Assembly: GCA_004431415.1 (NCBI GenBank)
Contig: QPMI01000270.1
Location: 1 to 64,000, forward strand
Reading direction: 5' to 3'
From: Cyanophora paradoxa
Lineage: Eukaryota; Glaucocystophyceae; Cyanophorales; Cyanophoraceae
DNA: 64,000 nt
In this document: in pieces, positions 33,140 to 43,500 of the stretch
Position numbering within the stretch: position 1 is the stretch's first letter
Layout of the letters: each line of letters begins with the position of its first letter
Position numbers and translations under genes: made by a program
The notes under the pieces: model-generated
What the model was told of the DNA's origin: nothing
Databases searched by the model: none
Seen by the model: only the letters and a program-made list of their open reading frames with translations

Positions 33140-33925
33140 TTAAAGCCCCCCACTCAAGCTTTCTATCCCTGTTGCTGGACAAAGTAAGCTGAGCAGAGAT
33201 GAGCAGGAGTTGAATTCTGCAGCAAGAGCCTGCAATCTACTCCCACGACACATAAAGAGCAACAAGAATCCAGGAAGGTAACTGTGCCGAGCGAGGCCCG
33301 CGATAGCACACGTCATATGCTGGGCCGAGCACCATTGCAGGTGCACGCAAGGCAAGCTGCAACTGTGGCCACCATGGAGCTGAGGGCCACTGAGGGACAA
33401 TAAAAACTGCCGAGGCTGGCGCGGCTCGTTCGGGCAATCCTTCACGACATGCCCGGGCTTGTTGCAGCGGAAACACATCCCGCTGTTGCGCTGCGACGGC
33501 GGGCGATCGCGGCCCTGGTGCTGGGGCCGCGGGTTGGCGTGCTGCACATACGGGCGCCCGCCGGCGGCCTCCGGGCCAGCAATGTTGAGCGCGTGCGCCA
33601 GCGCCGCAGCCGTGCCCCGATACTCCTCTGGCACACCTGCCAGCCGCTCGGCAAGCTTGTCGCCGCCCTTGTCGCGAATGTCGATCCGCTTCCGGAGCTC
33701 GTCGAGGATTTTGAGGCTCTGCTTTACGTGATCGTAGCACGCAGTGCACGAAGAGCATCTCTTGAGCTGAAACTTAAGCTGCGATAGCTGCAGGGCAAGC
33801 TCACGAAGCCACGGGTTTTTGAGCTGCATAGCCTCATGGTTGTCTTTCTGCTGCTCGCCGAGCTGCTGCTGCTGCTGCTCTTGAAGCTTGATGACCGCGC
33901 TATCTATCCACGCTGAAGTAGCTCA
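33140..33925 (-). CDS. Gag-like zinc-knuckle protein (second gag frame)
   Basis: The frame is open from just inside the end of the upstream gag frame (about 33925) and has its first ATG at 33829. It starts with a Gln-rich coiled segment (IKLQEQQQQQLGEQQ), then helical LKILDELRKRIDIRDKGG and ALAHALNIAG, then one CCHC zinc knuckle, CFRCNKPGHVVKDC (about 33440-33480). That motif binds nucleic acid in retrotransposon Gag proteins. The C-terminal 90 residues are hydrophobic and unlike any protease or RT. The frame overlaps the end of the previous one by about 20 nt in a different phase, consistent with one Gag made by frameshift, or with two proteins. Confidence 0.75.
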
Positions 33926-34479
33926 GCCCACGCTGGCGGAAGCGCACCCGCTGCCGGTTTGGTCGACGTTGGGGCAGTCGAGTTGCCAGCGGGTACAGCA
34001 TAAGGGCCTTGAAGGTGACGGGTGAAGCCGGTTGACGGGCCAGCCGCGCCCGGATCCACTTGCGCCAAGTTCGGAAAGTTGCGCGCAGCCACTTGCTCTT
34101 CCTCGTCGTAGGCGCCACCGAACTGCTCACGCTGTGCCAGTCTAACGGCAACGTCGTCCTCAGGTTCATCTTCTGGGTCGGACTGCTGCTGGTCCGGATC
34201 CGGCGACACGGCTTTCTCCTTGCCTTTGCGAGATCGCGTCGGCGGAGGTGCAGGCTGCTCCTCCTCCGCACTGTCGTTGGCCGGAGCTTGAAGACGAGAT
34301 GACGACCTCCGGGCCTGGGGCGCGGGGGTCGTCGCCGTCTTGGGTTTGGCCGACTTGCGCGCACCAGTGGCCGTTGACTTGCGTTTCTGCGCCGCCTCGG
34401 CACAGGCGACGAGCAGAATGATGGTCAAGACGACTACGAACAGAGGGGCCCACGATGGGCTCCTCCGCGAGCGAGCCAT
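33904..34479 (-). CDS. N-terminal gag-like frame of the element
   Basis: A 191-residue frame from ATG 34479. It begins with a basic patch and a hydrophobic stretch (LFVVVLTIILLVACAEA, residues about 13-29) that looks like a signal peptide or anchor, unusual for Gag. A long Lys/Pro/Ser-rich disordered region follows, then acidic DPDQQQSDPEDEPEDD, and a tail with PAWAELLQRG before the stop (33904-33906). No known domain is visible. Its position directly upstream of the zinc-knuckle frame suggests it is the Gag N-terminus. The hydrophobic start would be odd for a cytosolic particle and deserves caution. Confidence 0.6.
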   Translation of the reverse strand: MARSRRSPSWAPLFVVVLTIILLVACAEAAQKRKSTATGARKSAKPKTATTPAPQARRSSSRLQAPANDSAEEEQPAPPPTRSRKGKEKAVSPDPDQQQSDPEDEPEDDVAVRLAQREQFGGAYDEEEQVAARNFPNLAQVDPGAAGPSTGFTRHLQGPYAVPAGNSTAPTSTKPAAGALPPAWAELLQRG

Positions 34480-34530
34480 GACCTCAGCTTAGAGGCCTTG
34501 GCTGCGAAGCAAGACTGAGGCTTGTACCCC

Positions 34531-34563
34531 AGGGGCGCACTTATAACTTGTAAGTGCGCCCCT
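34531..34563. repeat. Perfect 13-bp inverted arms with 7-bp spacer, possible recombinase core site
   Basis: AGGGGCGCACTTA (34531-34543), spacer TAACTTG (34544-34550), and the exact reverse complement TAAGTGCGCCCCT (34551-34563). The geometry matches crossover sites of tyrosine recombinases (two inverted arms around a 6-8 bp spacer). It lies 14 bp inside the right end of the element. It could equally be an RNA hairpin in the 5' leader. Confidence 0.6.
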
Positions 34564-34576
34564 TGTACATATGTGC

Positions 34577-34609
34577 GTAAGCAAGGCTGCCTTTATTTGG
34601 CAGCCATAC
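34577..34609 (-). repeat. Right inverted end of the recombinase element
   Basis: GTAAGCAAGGCTGCC, a 7-nt loop, then GGCAGCCATAC. The arms are identical to those of 31605-31632 in inverted orientation. Confidence 0.75.
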
Positions 34610-35082
34610 ACTGCCCTATGCTACGCTGACGCTCACATAGGTTCGATTTAGTAATCGATATATCGCACGCCGTGACGCATATGCCAGAACTCATGTGTTG
34701 CCTCACGGCTTTCGGCCGTCCGACGGTCAGGAGCCGGCACTGCTATAGCTAGCCTCTGCAGCGTTTGCGCAGAGTGCCCTTACTAGACTCTGAGACCCCC
34801 ACTACCTTTCATGTACCTCGGGTTCTTCCCCCGGGCGAGACACTTGTACCCGGGCACTTGCTCTTGCGCCCAGAATACTAGCTCTGCTTGCCCGCACCGC
34901 CAGCATGCCGGAGCTGCACAGCACGCACGAGCACGTTCAGCTGCACCGGAAACCTAGCTCGTCTGACATGATCAGTGATTCCGCTGCACTGCTCTCAGTG
35001 ACTGCCGCCGTCATGCCGGCACGAATTCGCCATTGGGGAGGGGGGCGGGTGAGGAATGAGGGATGGGGTTGCGGGGTCGGGG
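34610..35082. other. Intergenic region after the element
   Basis: AT-richer DNA with ATCGATATATCG and short palindromes. It holds the 3' UTR of the repeat-containing membrane protein. Nothing else is supported. Confidence 0.45.
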
Positions 35083-38000
35083 TCAGGGGGCGGGGATGGC
35101 GGGGTAGAGTGCGGGGCGGAGGGCGGCGAGGGCGGCGAAGTGGCGCTGGACGACGCTGAAGGTGCAGTGGACGGCCGCCATGCCGAGCCACAGGAGCATC
35201 CCTCGCCGCGCCCCCAGCTCCTGCGCGCCCCGCCCCCAACGTCACCCCCGCCCCGCCCCCCCGCCGCCCCCGCCCAGCCGCCTCCCACCGCCCGCACCTC
35301 GCACGCCCGGGCGAGGGCCGGCACGGGGGCCCCGAACCAGAGGCGGAGGAGGAGCGGGGTGGAGAGGGAGGCGAGGAGGGCGGCGGCGGCGGCGGCGGCG
35401 AGGGCGAGCTGGGCGGCGAGCTCGACGTGGCCCCGGGGCAGCGGGGCGAAGGGGAAGAGGTGCGCGTTGTGCGCGTGCGCAGCGAAGAGCAGCGCGGGGG
35501 CCACCAGCGCCCCCGCCATCGCCGCCCCCGCACCCGCACCCACCCCGCCCCTGCGCCCCGCTCACGCCCCGGCCCCGCGAGTGCGCCGGGGCGGGGATGG
35601 CACCTGCGAAGCGCGCTGCGGCGGCGCTGGCGTCTTCGGCGGCACGGGCGGTCGCCTGGCGCTCGGTCAGCTGCGCAGACTGCGCGGCGTCAGCGGTGCG
35701 CCAGCCGGCGGGCTCGGGGCGGGGCCGGCGGGCCTCCTTGGCGGAGGGCAGGGGGAAGCGGATGAGGCGCATGCTGTGGCCCCCCAGCGCCCCCGCCCCG
35801 ACGCCCGGCGCCTCGCCCGGCGCCTCCACCTCCTCCTCCTCCTCTTCCTCCTTCCCGAACGCCCGCTCCGGCCTCGGCTTCTGCTTCCGCGCGGAGCGGG
35901 GCGGCTTGGCGGGGGGCGGGGAGGGGGGGGCGGCGGGGGCGTGTGGGGCCGGGGCGGAGGCGGCGGAGGACGGGGAGGAGGAGGAGTTGGGGAGGAGGGC
36001 GCTCTCGGGGCCGCTGGAGCTCCCGAGGCGCTCGAGGCGCCCGCGAGGGCCCCGCCGCCCCGCCACCACCGGCCGCCGCCCGCGCCACCCGCCCCCGCCA
36101 CCAGCGCCGGCGCCGGCGGCGGCTCCAGCAGCAGCGGCTCGAAGGCCGGCTCGAACGCGGGGCCTCGAGGGGCACCCAGGCGGCGGCGGGGACGGGGGCG
36201 GGGGCGGGGGCAGGGGCGGGGCCGGCGGGCGGCGAGCAGGAGGGCCTCCGCCTCGACGAGCAGCGGTTCGAACTCCACCGCCGGCCCGCTGCCCCGGCGG
36301 GAGCCGGCCGGGGAGGGGGCCCCGGGGGAGGGGAAGGCGGGGGGGCGGAGGGCGGAGCGGGGCGAGGCGAGGTCCTGCTCGATGGCGAGGAGGGCGGCCT
36401 CCTCGGCGGCGTCGAGCAGCGGCGCCGACGTCGCCAGCAGCGTCGGGAACGGCACCGCCTCCCCGCTCTCCGCCTTGCCCCCGTCGCTGCCGGCGTCGGC
36501 GAGGCCGAGCGGGTTCACCCAGAGCTCGCTGGCGCGCCGCGCCTCGCCCTCGAGCAGCGGCTCCGTCCGCACGTGCGCCACGCCGCGCATCCGGCCCCCG
36601 AAGGCCTCGGCGGCCGCCCGCCCCGCCGGCTCCCCCTCCTCGCCTTCGTCCGACGACGAGTCGAGGAAGCCCGTCGAGCGGATCCACATGCTATCTGCGG
36701 CCTTCTTGCGCGTGCTCACGCCGTCCGCCCCGTGCCCAGTATCCGCACTCTCCGCTACAGATGCCCGCCGCTCGGAACGCGCGCGCGGGGCCGGCCGCTC
36801 CTCGTCCACCTCCTCCTCATCGCTCGAGCTGTCGGGCATGTGCTTGGGCCAGCCCTCTCCGCCGCGCTTGATCGAGGTCGCGCCGCCGGCGCCGTGGCCG
36901 CCAGCCCCGGCGACGTCCTCCGCCATCAGCGCGTGCCGGGCCGACGGCGCGCGTGCCGCCGGCGCCTCCTGCTGCCGCTCGTCGTCCTCATCGCTGCTGT
37001 CATCGAGGGCGCCGGGTTTGACCCACTTCGAGTCGGCGCCCTTCTTGCGAGTGGTCATGCCGTCCTCGCCGTGCCCCGTCGCGCCCGCACCGGCATCCGA
37101 CACCGATGCGTGCCGGACGGCTGCTGCCTGCGGGGCCGGCGCCTGTTGATTATCGCCGTCCTCGTCCTCATCGGAGGACGAGTCCAGAGTCTTGCCCGAT
37201 GGGATCCACTTGCTGTCCGCGGCCTTCTTGCGCGTGCTCACGCCGTTTTCGCCGTGCCCTGCCTCGCTGCCACCCGCCACCAACGCGTGCCGCTCCGACG
37301 GGGCCCGCGGGGCCGGCCGCTCCTCGTCCACCTCCTCATCGCTCGAGCTGTCGGGCATGTGCTTGGGCCAGCCCTCTCCGCCGCGCTTGATCGAGGTCGC
37401 GCCGCCGGCGCCGTGGCCGCCAGCCCCGGCGACGTCCTCCGCCATCAGCGCGTGCCGGGCCGACGGCGCGCGTGCCGCCGGCGCCTCCTGCTGCCGCTCG
37501 TCGTCCTCATCGCTGCTGTCATCGAGGGCGCCGGGTTTGACCCACTTCGAGTCGGCGCCCTTCTTGCGAGTGGTCATGCCGTCCTCGCCGTGCCCCGTCG
37601 CGCCCGCACCGGCGTCCGACACCGATGCGTGCCGGACGGCTGCTGCCTGCGGGGCCGGCGCCTGTTGATTATCGCCGTCCTCGTCCTCATCGGAGGACGA
37701 GTCCAGAGTCTTGCCCGATGGGATCCACATGCTGTCTGCGGCCTTCTTGCGCGTGCTCACGCCGTCCGCCCCGTGCCCAGTATCCGCACTCTCCGCTACA
37801 GATGCCCGCCGCTCGGAACGCGCGCGCGGGGCCGGCCGCTCCTCGTCCACCTCCTCCTCATCGCTCAAGCTGTCGGGCATGTGCTTGGGCCAGCCCTCTC
37901 CGCCGCGCTTGATCGAGGTCGCGCCGCCGGCGCCGTGGCCGCCAACCCCGGCGACGTCCTCCGCCATCAGCGCGTGCCGGGCCGACGGCGCGCGTGCCGC

Positions 38001-40121
38001 CGGCGCCTCCTGCTGCCGCTCGTCGTCCTCATCGCTGCTGTCATCGAGGGCGCCGGGTTTGACCCACTTCGAGTCGGCGCCCTTCTTGCGAGTGGTCATG
38101 CCGTCCTCGCCGTGCCCCGTCGCGCCCGCACCGGCATCCGACACCGATGCGTGCCGGACGGCTGCTGCCTGCGGGGCCGGCGCCTGTTGATTATCGCCGT
38201 CCTCGTCCTCATCGGAGGACGAGTCCAGAGTCTTGCCCGATGGGATCCACTTGCTGTCCGCGGCCTTCTTGCGCGTGCTCACGCCGTTTTCGCCGTGCCC
38301 TGCCTCGCTGCCACCCGCCACCAACGCGTGCCGCTCCGACGGGGCCCGCGGGGCCGGCCGCTCCTCGTCCACCTCCTCATCGCTCGAGCTGTCGGGCATG
38401 TGCTTGGGCCAGCCCTCTCCGCCGCGCTTGATCGAGGTCGCGCCGCCGGCGCCGTGGCCGCCAGCCCCGGCGACGTCCTCCGCCATCAGCGCGTGCCGGG
38501 CCGACGGGCGCTCGTGGAAGCTTGGCGTGGAGCAGGCAGGGATGGCCTCGACGCGCGTCGGAGGCCCCGCGCGGGACTCGTCGGCCTCGACGAAGCTGCT
38601 GACGGCCGTCTCCTCGGGGCGGAGCCAGCTGCTCGGGCGCCCCATCCGCCTGCTCTCCCCCCCGCCCCTCGGCGTGCTCGCGGGGCGGGGCTTGATGAGC
38701 AGGTGGGGCGGGGCGCGGGGGGCGGGCGGCTCCTCGGCCTGCTCCTCCTCGTCGGGGCGCCACGGCTCCACCGCGTCCTCCTCCTCCATCGAGCCCGACC
38801 CCGGGGCGGCCGGCGCCGCCACGCCCGGCACGACGCGCCCCGCCAAGTCCCCGCGCCGGGCCGGCGCCTCGGGGGCGGCGCGGTAGCGCGCCTCGGGGGC
38901 GGGGCGGGGCGGCGGGCGGCGGCCTCGGCGCAGGCGGGGAGGAGCCCTGCAGGGCGACGCAGGCGAAGGCAATCGCCGAGGCGGGCGCGTTGCTGGCGAA
39001 GAGCGGCCACGTCGCCCCGTCGCGAAGGTCGCCCCGAACGCCAGCGCGTACCGCCCCGCCGGCTCGTGCGCCGCCGCCCACGGCCCCGCCCGCCGCAGCG
39101 CCGCCCGCAGCGCCAGCTGCAGGACGCCGACCCCGACGTCTTGGGGCGGCGCGTCAGGGGGCGCGTGCGCGGGGCGCGTGCGGGGGCGCCGGGGCGCACG
39201 GAGGAGGGCGAGGGCGAGGGCCTGCAGGCGGGGGCGCTCGAGCTCGGCGGCGCCGAGCCAGAAGGCCAGCGTGGCGAGGAAGAGGGCGAGGATGATCATT
39301 GCCGCCACCGCGTCCGAGCGCGCCGTGAAGACCTCCGCCTGCCCCCGCTTTGCGCTGAGGAGAGGCGGCGGGAGCGAGGCGGCTCCACCTGGAGGCACCT
39401 GGCGGGGGGAGAGGTGCCCGTAGCGGGTGCGAAGGAATATTGGCGTGAGCACGCACGCAGAGGCGAAGATCACCGCTGCGCCGTCCCGCCTCGTTGGCCC
39501 AGAGCAGCGGAGCGGGGGCGCGGGGCGGACCGTGCGAGAAGAAGGGGAGGGGGAAGTGGTGCACGAGCATGGGGATGGAGATGATCGCGGTGCCCACGAT
39601 CGCCGCCGCCGCCACAGGCACTACAAGGCGGCGTCGGCGCTCCAGGCCGGGGGCAGGGCGGCGCGGGAGGGCCGGCCGCACCGTAGGCGAGGGTGGTGCG
39701 CACGGCTTCCGAGTCCGGCGTCGCGTCAATGCCGAGCGTCGCCAGGAACGCCGGCAGCTCCGGCGGGCCCAGCTCCGGGTGCGAGAACACTGCGGCGAAG
39801 ACAAGAACGAAAATCGATTCAGATCTCAGACGGCGAGCCGCGCGCGCAGGCGCACGGAAAATGGGTCTCCATAATGCAACCGAGACGAATACGAATACGG
39901 TCGAAACGAGGAACCAGCCTGTGGCGAGCAATGAGGCGGGTTCGCATTGATTTTAGCTGCAGCGTACCATTGACGCGATCGCTATCCTGTGCATCGGGAA
40001 AGACCAGCGGAAGAAAGAATAGCGCGTAGCTAATGCCGCAAAGGACAACGAGTCCAGCTACTGCCCGTGCGGCCACAAGCCCCAACTGGGACCCCAACCG
40101 GGGTCTCTCTCTCGTCTTCAT
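35083..40121 (-). CDS. Multi-span membrane protein with a giant DSSSDE tandem-repeat loop, unrecognised
   Basis: ATG 40121 gives MKTRERPRLGSQLGLVAARA and the first helix AGLVVLCGISYALFFLPL. More helices follow on short exons: TGWFLVSTVFVFVSVALW, VPVAAAAIVGTAIISIPMLV, VIFASACVLTPIFL, MIILALFLATLAFWLGAAEL and SAIAFACVALQG. A very long exon (about 38880 to 35700) then codes for a hydrophilic, acidic and disordered region with tandem repeats (36640-38510). The C-terminus returns to membrane: ALVAPALLFAAHAHNAH, LALAAAAAAALLASLSTPLL and LLWLGMAAVHCTFSV, ending PALYPAIPAP with the stop at 35083-35085. So the repeats form one large loop between two membrane halves. I do not recognise the family. The acidic DSSSDE motifs are classic casein kinase 2 sites. 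It shares a divergent promoter with the gene at 40520. Confidence 0.65.
36640..38510 (-). repeat. In-frame tandem repeat array, period 519-522 bp, higher-order 1041 bp
   Basis: The same landmark (GTCGGGCATGTGCTTGGGCC) recurs at 36831, 37350, 37872 and 38391. Each 173-174-codon unit has three related subrepeats of about 58 residues, each built as RHA...GHG..G..T(R/K)KK...W......DSSSDE. Units 1 and 3 share one variant (SERRASVAESADTGHG) and units 2 and 4 another (SERHALVAGGSEAGHG), so the array is a duplicated dimer. Copies are nearly identical at DNA level, which implies recent unequal exchange or gene conversion. Confidence 0.9.
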
Positions 40122-40519
40122 CACGCGCGCGGCCTCCGGCCGCTTTAGCTTGCTATTGCTGCATCCTCAGAGCGATGACGCGGTGCGTGTGCGAAGTTGC
40201 TAAGAGATAAGTGCGACCAGCCGGGCTCGGCGGAAGAGATAAGAGGCCAGAAACGACGCGGGACGATTGTAGGCAGGTTTATCTAGCTTGACTGAACGGG
40301 ATCGCCTTGTTTTCAGTTGCCACGCGCGCGCTGGGCGATACTAGCACGTGCGTTACTCCCTCTGCTGCTTGCGTCCGGAAGGTTGCTCTCTTCGTCTCTT
40401 GTCAGACTCTTGCACTAAGTTGCACAAAGGCGGAGGGTACGCAACTTTGTGTAGATGAGGGTACAGCAAAGAGACGAAGGCTTCTCGACGTCGGCCTTCT
40501 CAGCCGAGGAGATGGCGAA
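40122..40519. promoter_or_regulatory. Divergent promoter between repeat membrane protein and Pol I factor candidate
   Basis: The 398 bp lies between outward-facing starts. It is less GC-rich than the genes. No motif is assigned. Confidence 0.4.
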
Positions 40520-43500
40520 ATGCTCAATCTCGCCGAAATCATCCCCGCTTATGCCAGCGGGGCGCTGTTCGGAGCTGGACCTGCGTTGTTCAGCACCGAC
40601 CGGGGTGCGCCTCGCGCGATCGCCGAGCGCTCCGCCCAGCGCTCACGCATCCACGCAGCCCCGTTCGGAGGATATCGCGCCGATGGAGGAACGTGTGCAG
40701 TGGACGTGGAATGGCAGCGATGTGGTGCCGTGGAAAACTCCCGCGAGGAGGCGGCAGCCGACGAGCTCCAGGAGCGCCTGGACACCGTGAGCGAGCCGCT
40801 GCTTGATCCGCGAAACGACAACGCCCACATACGCAGCCAGGCAAGTCGCCTGCTTGTGTGCCGAGTCCCGAATGACCTCGCCGGTAGCTCGTCGAGATCA
40901 GGCGCGATGTACACTCTTTCGTGCCAGCCGACGCAGACCTTGGCGGACCTCTTCGAAACGAGGACTACATACCCAACGAACTGCTAGTGACTTTGCTCGC
41001 TGAAGACCTCAGTGCTCGACGTCACGACTCTGTGTCCAACCCCTTCCTCTCCAATCGCCTCGACGCTTTTACGGTTCGATTGTTTCTTCGCATCACAGAG
41101 ATGTCAGTGCCTGACTCGTATTCTGCAGGCGGGAGACAGAAATTTCTTTTGCTTCTCGCACGGGCGCCTTGCGGACGCAGTTGGCGTCGTACGTGCGCCT
41201 GCTTTGGACGAGGGGTCGTTCCAATCGCACATCCGAACCGCGGGCATCTCCTTCGATTTGTCACTCGGCGAGAGCGCGCTTCAAGTGGTGGCCTCCTACC
41301 CGGGTATTCGTATTCCCCATGCCCGATCCCTCTGGCTGCCGGCGCTCACGGTTTTGTGCGTATAGATGGGGCCGAGGCGCCCTGCATTGCGGCGAGATCG
41401 CTCTACCATTGCACGTTGCTCGCGCTCTCCGACCCGCTGTGCGCCATCCCCTGCCTTCTCTCGGCGCGCGCCTGACGCGGCGGGCGGGATAGGGAGGAGG
41501 GTGCTAAGCTGCGTCTGGCGGGGCGGCTGTCGTTCGGGAGCCGGGTAGGGGACGTGTGCTGGAACCCGCTTTGGGGCGGGGAGGTGGCGGCGTGCTGCGA
41601 GGACGAGGCCGTCGTCCTCTTCGATCTCGTCACCAGCCGCCGCACGCAGCTCGTCCCGCCGGCCCCCGACTGGCCCGGCCCGCCCCTCGACTCCTCCGAC
41701 TGCCTGCGGCGCTTGGCGTGGGGTCCGCATCCGCGCAGCCTCCTCGCCGGGCGTCCCTCGGGCGTCGACCTCATCGACTTCAGGGTGCGCCGAGCGCTCC
41801 CGGGCCTCCCCGGGTCGGGTTCCTCGGGCTCCTCGGCTCCTCCCTCTCGACGTGATGCTTACAGTTTGTATTCCTTGACCGCTTCCGCTCGACGGACAGC
41901 GCATGAAACGAAAAACCGCTGATCCCCCTCAATAGCTTCCTTTTCTAGCGCCCCCTGTCCCGAGAGCCGGGCCGAGCCGCTTCCGCGTGATGTTCCACAG
42001 CCATCCATTTCCTGAGTCTTTATGCGGACTTCAACTCAGTGGCTGATGGAAGCGCGCTCGCATCTCCCCTCCCCTTCCCTTCCCCCTCGCCTCCCTCCCC
42101 CTCGCGCGCGCCGAGGCGCTGCTCTTCTGACGGGGAGGGGCCAGGCGGGGGGGCGGGAGCGGGGGCCGGCGGCGCGGCTGGTGGACCTGGCGGCGGCCGG
42201 CACGGGCTTCGCGGACGCCTGGGAGAGCTCCACGGAGGGCACGCGGCCGGCCCCGGACCGCCTCCTCGCCCTCTGCCGTCACCCGTCCCCTGCCCTCCAG
42301 CACCTCTTCGCCCTCGCCACCGCCCGCACCCTCTTCCTCGTCGACGCCCGCAGCGCCCGCGCGCCCCTCGCCGCCTGGCCCCGCTCCGGGCCCCCGTCGC
42401 CGTCGCTGGGGATCGCGCTGGAGTGCGTGGACGCGCGGGCGGGGCGGCACGCGCTGGTGTGTTGGAGCGCCGCGGGGGAGGTGAGCGTGCACGACATCGC
42501 GCAGCCGCCGGCGCGGCGGGGCGAGGGGACGTCGGTGTGGGCGGACCCCCGCGAGCCCCGCCCCGAGCACGCCGCCCTCGCCGACGCCTTCTACTCCACC
42601 GCGCCCATCCCGCCGTGCGCCCCCCCCCCCCCCCCCCCCCCCTCCCCCCCCCGGCCCCGCCCCGCCCCGCTCCCGTCCGCCCCCGACCGCCCTTTCAGGC
42701 TCCTCGCGAGCTTCCTGCCGCGGCGGCCGCCGCTGGCAGAGGGCGGGCCGTGGCTGCTGCCGTGGCGGCCGCGGGAGGGGGCGGGCTACACGCAGCAGCT
42801 GCAGCCGCGTTTCTTCGGGCCAGACGTGAAAAACGTCGATCCCACAGCCCCCCGCGAGTTCTCCTCCTCCCGCCCCGTGCGCCCCGCCCCTCCCCGCCCC
42901 CCTGTCGCTCTCTTCGCTGTGGGCCGACCGCGGCGCAGGAGGACGGGGTGACGTGGCGCGGAGCCGGCCACTCGCTGGCGCCGACGCTCGCGGGGTGCCG
43001 CGTCCGCTTCGGGGCGGGGCGGCCTTTCGCGGCATTCCTTTCGAGCACGGGACACCTCTGCCTGCAGCCCGTCGCCCTCGAAGCCGCCGCCGCCCAGCCA
43101 GCCCCGGCCGCCGCGCACGAGGAGACCATCGTGTGGGGCGCGGACGAGGCGCTGCGGGCCTCGCGCGACGTGCGCCGCTTCCAGCGCCGCAACGTCGACG
43201 CGCTCCGCAAGTGTGAGCGCCCCGCGCCGGCCCTTGCCGCTCGATGGCGGGGCGTGACCGGGCGGCGCAGACGCGGCGGCGCGAGCGACGCCAGAGTCGG
43301 TGGTGGCGGCGCGCTACCGCATGGCCGCCGCCGCCACGCGCCCCGCCCGCCGCGGCCCGCGCTCTCGCACCAAGGCCGCCGCCGAGGCGCCGGGGGCGGC
43401 GGAGGGGCCGGAGGAGGCCGAGGGCGGGCCGGGAGGCTGGTGAGGCGGAGGCGGTGTGGGCGGTGCTGCTGCGGGAGGAGGGGAGCCCGAGCGCGTCCCC

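Larger units (their letters stand above)
31605..34609 (-). mobile_element. Gag-tyrosine-recombinase element with inverted ends, DIRS-like but without visible RT
   Basis: About 3.0 kb is bounded by inverted ends (31605-31632 and 34577-34609). On the minus strand it carries a gag-like frame, a zinc-knuckle frame and a tyrosine recombinase, in that order. GC content is clearly lower than in the flanking genes and none of the host-type hairpin introns occurs inside. DIRS-like retrotransposons have gag, RT/RNase H and a tyrosine recombinase with inverted ends; here I find no reverse transcriptase motif in any frame. It is therefore either a non-autonomous derivative or a different class of recombinase element. 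No clear target duplication flanks it. Confidence 0.7.

Noticed and set aside
31605-34609. LTR retrotransposon or endogenous virus
   Set aside because: No long direct terminal repeats, no protease, RT or DDE integrase; the ends are inverted and the enzyme is a tyrosine recombinase.
36640-38510. CRISPR array or satellite
   Set aside because: The repeats are 519-522 bp, lie in frame within one exon and encode a regular protein pattern.
35943-39584. A 1213-codon open frame on the plus strand
   Set aside because: It is antisense to the repeat-containing membrane protein. The minus strand has membrane helices, acidic phosphosite repeats and sensible exon ends; the plus frame is a Gly/Arg/Leu shadow kept open by GC-rich codons.
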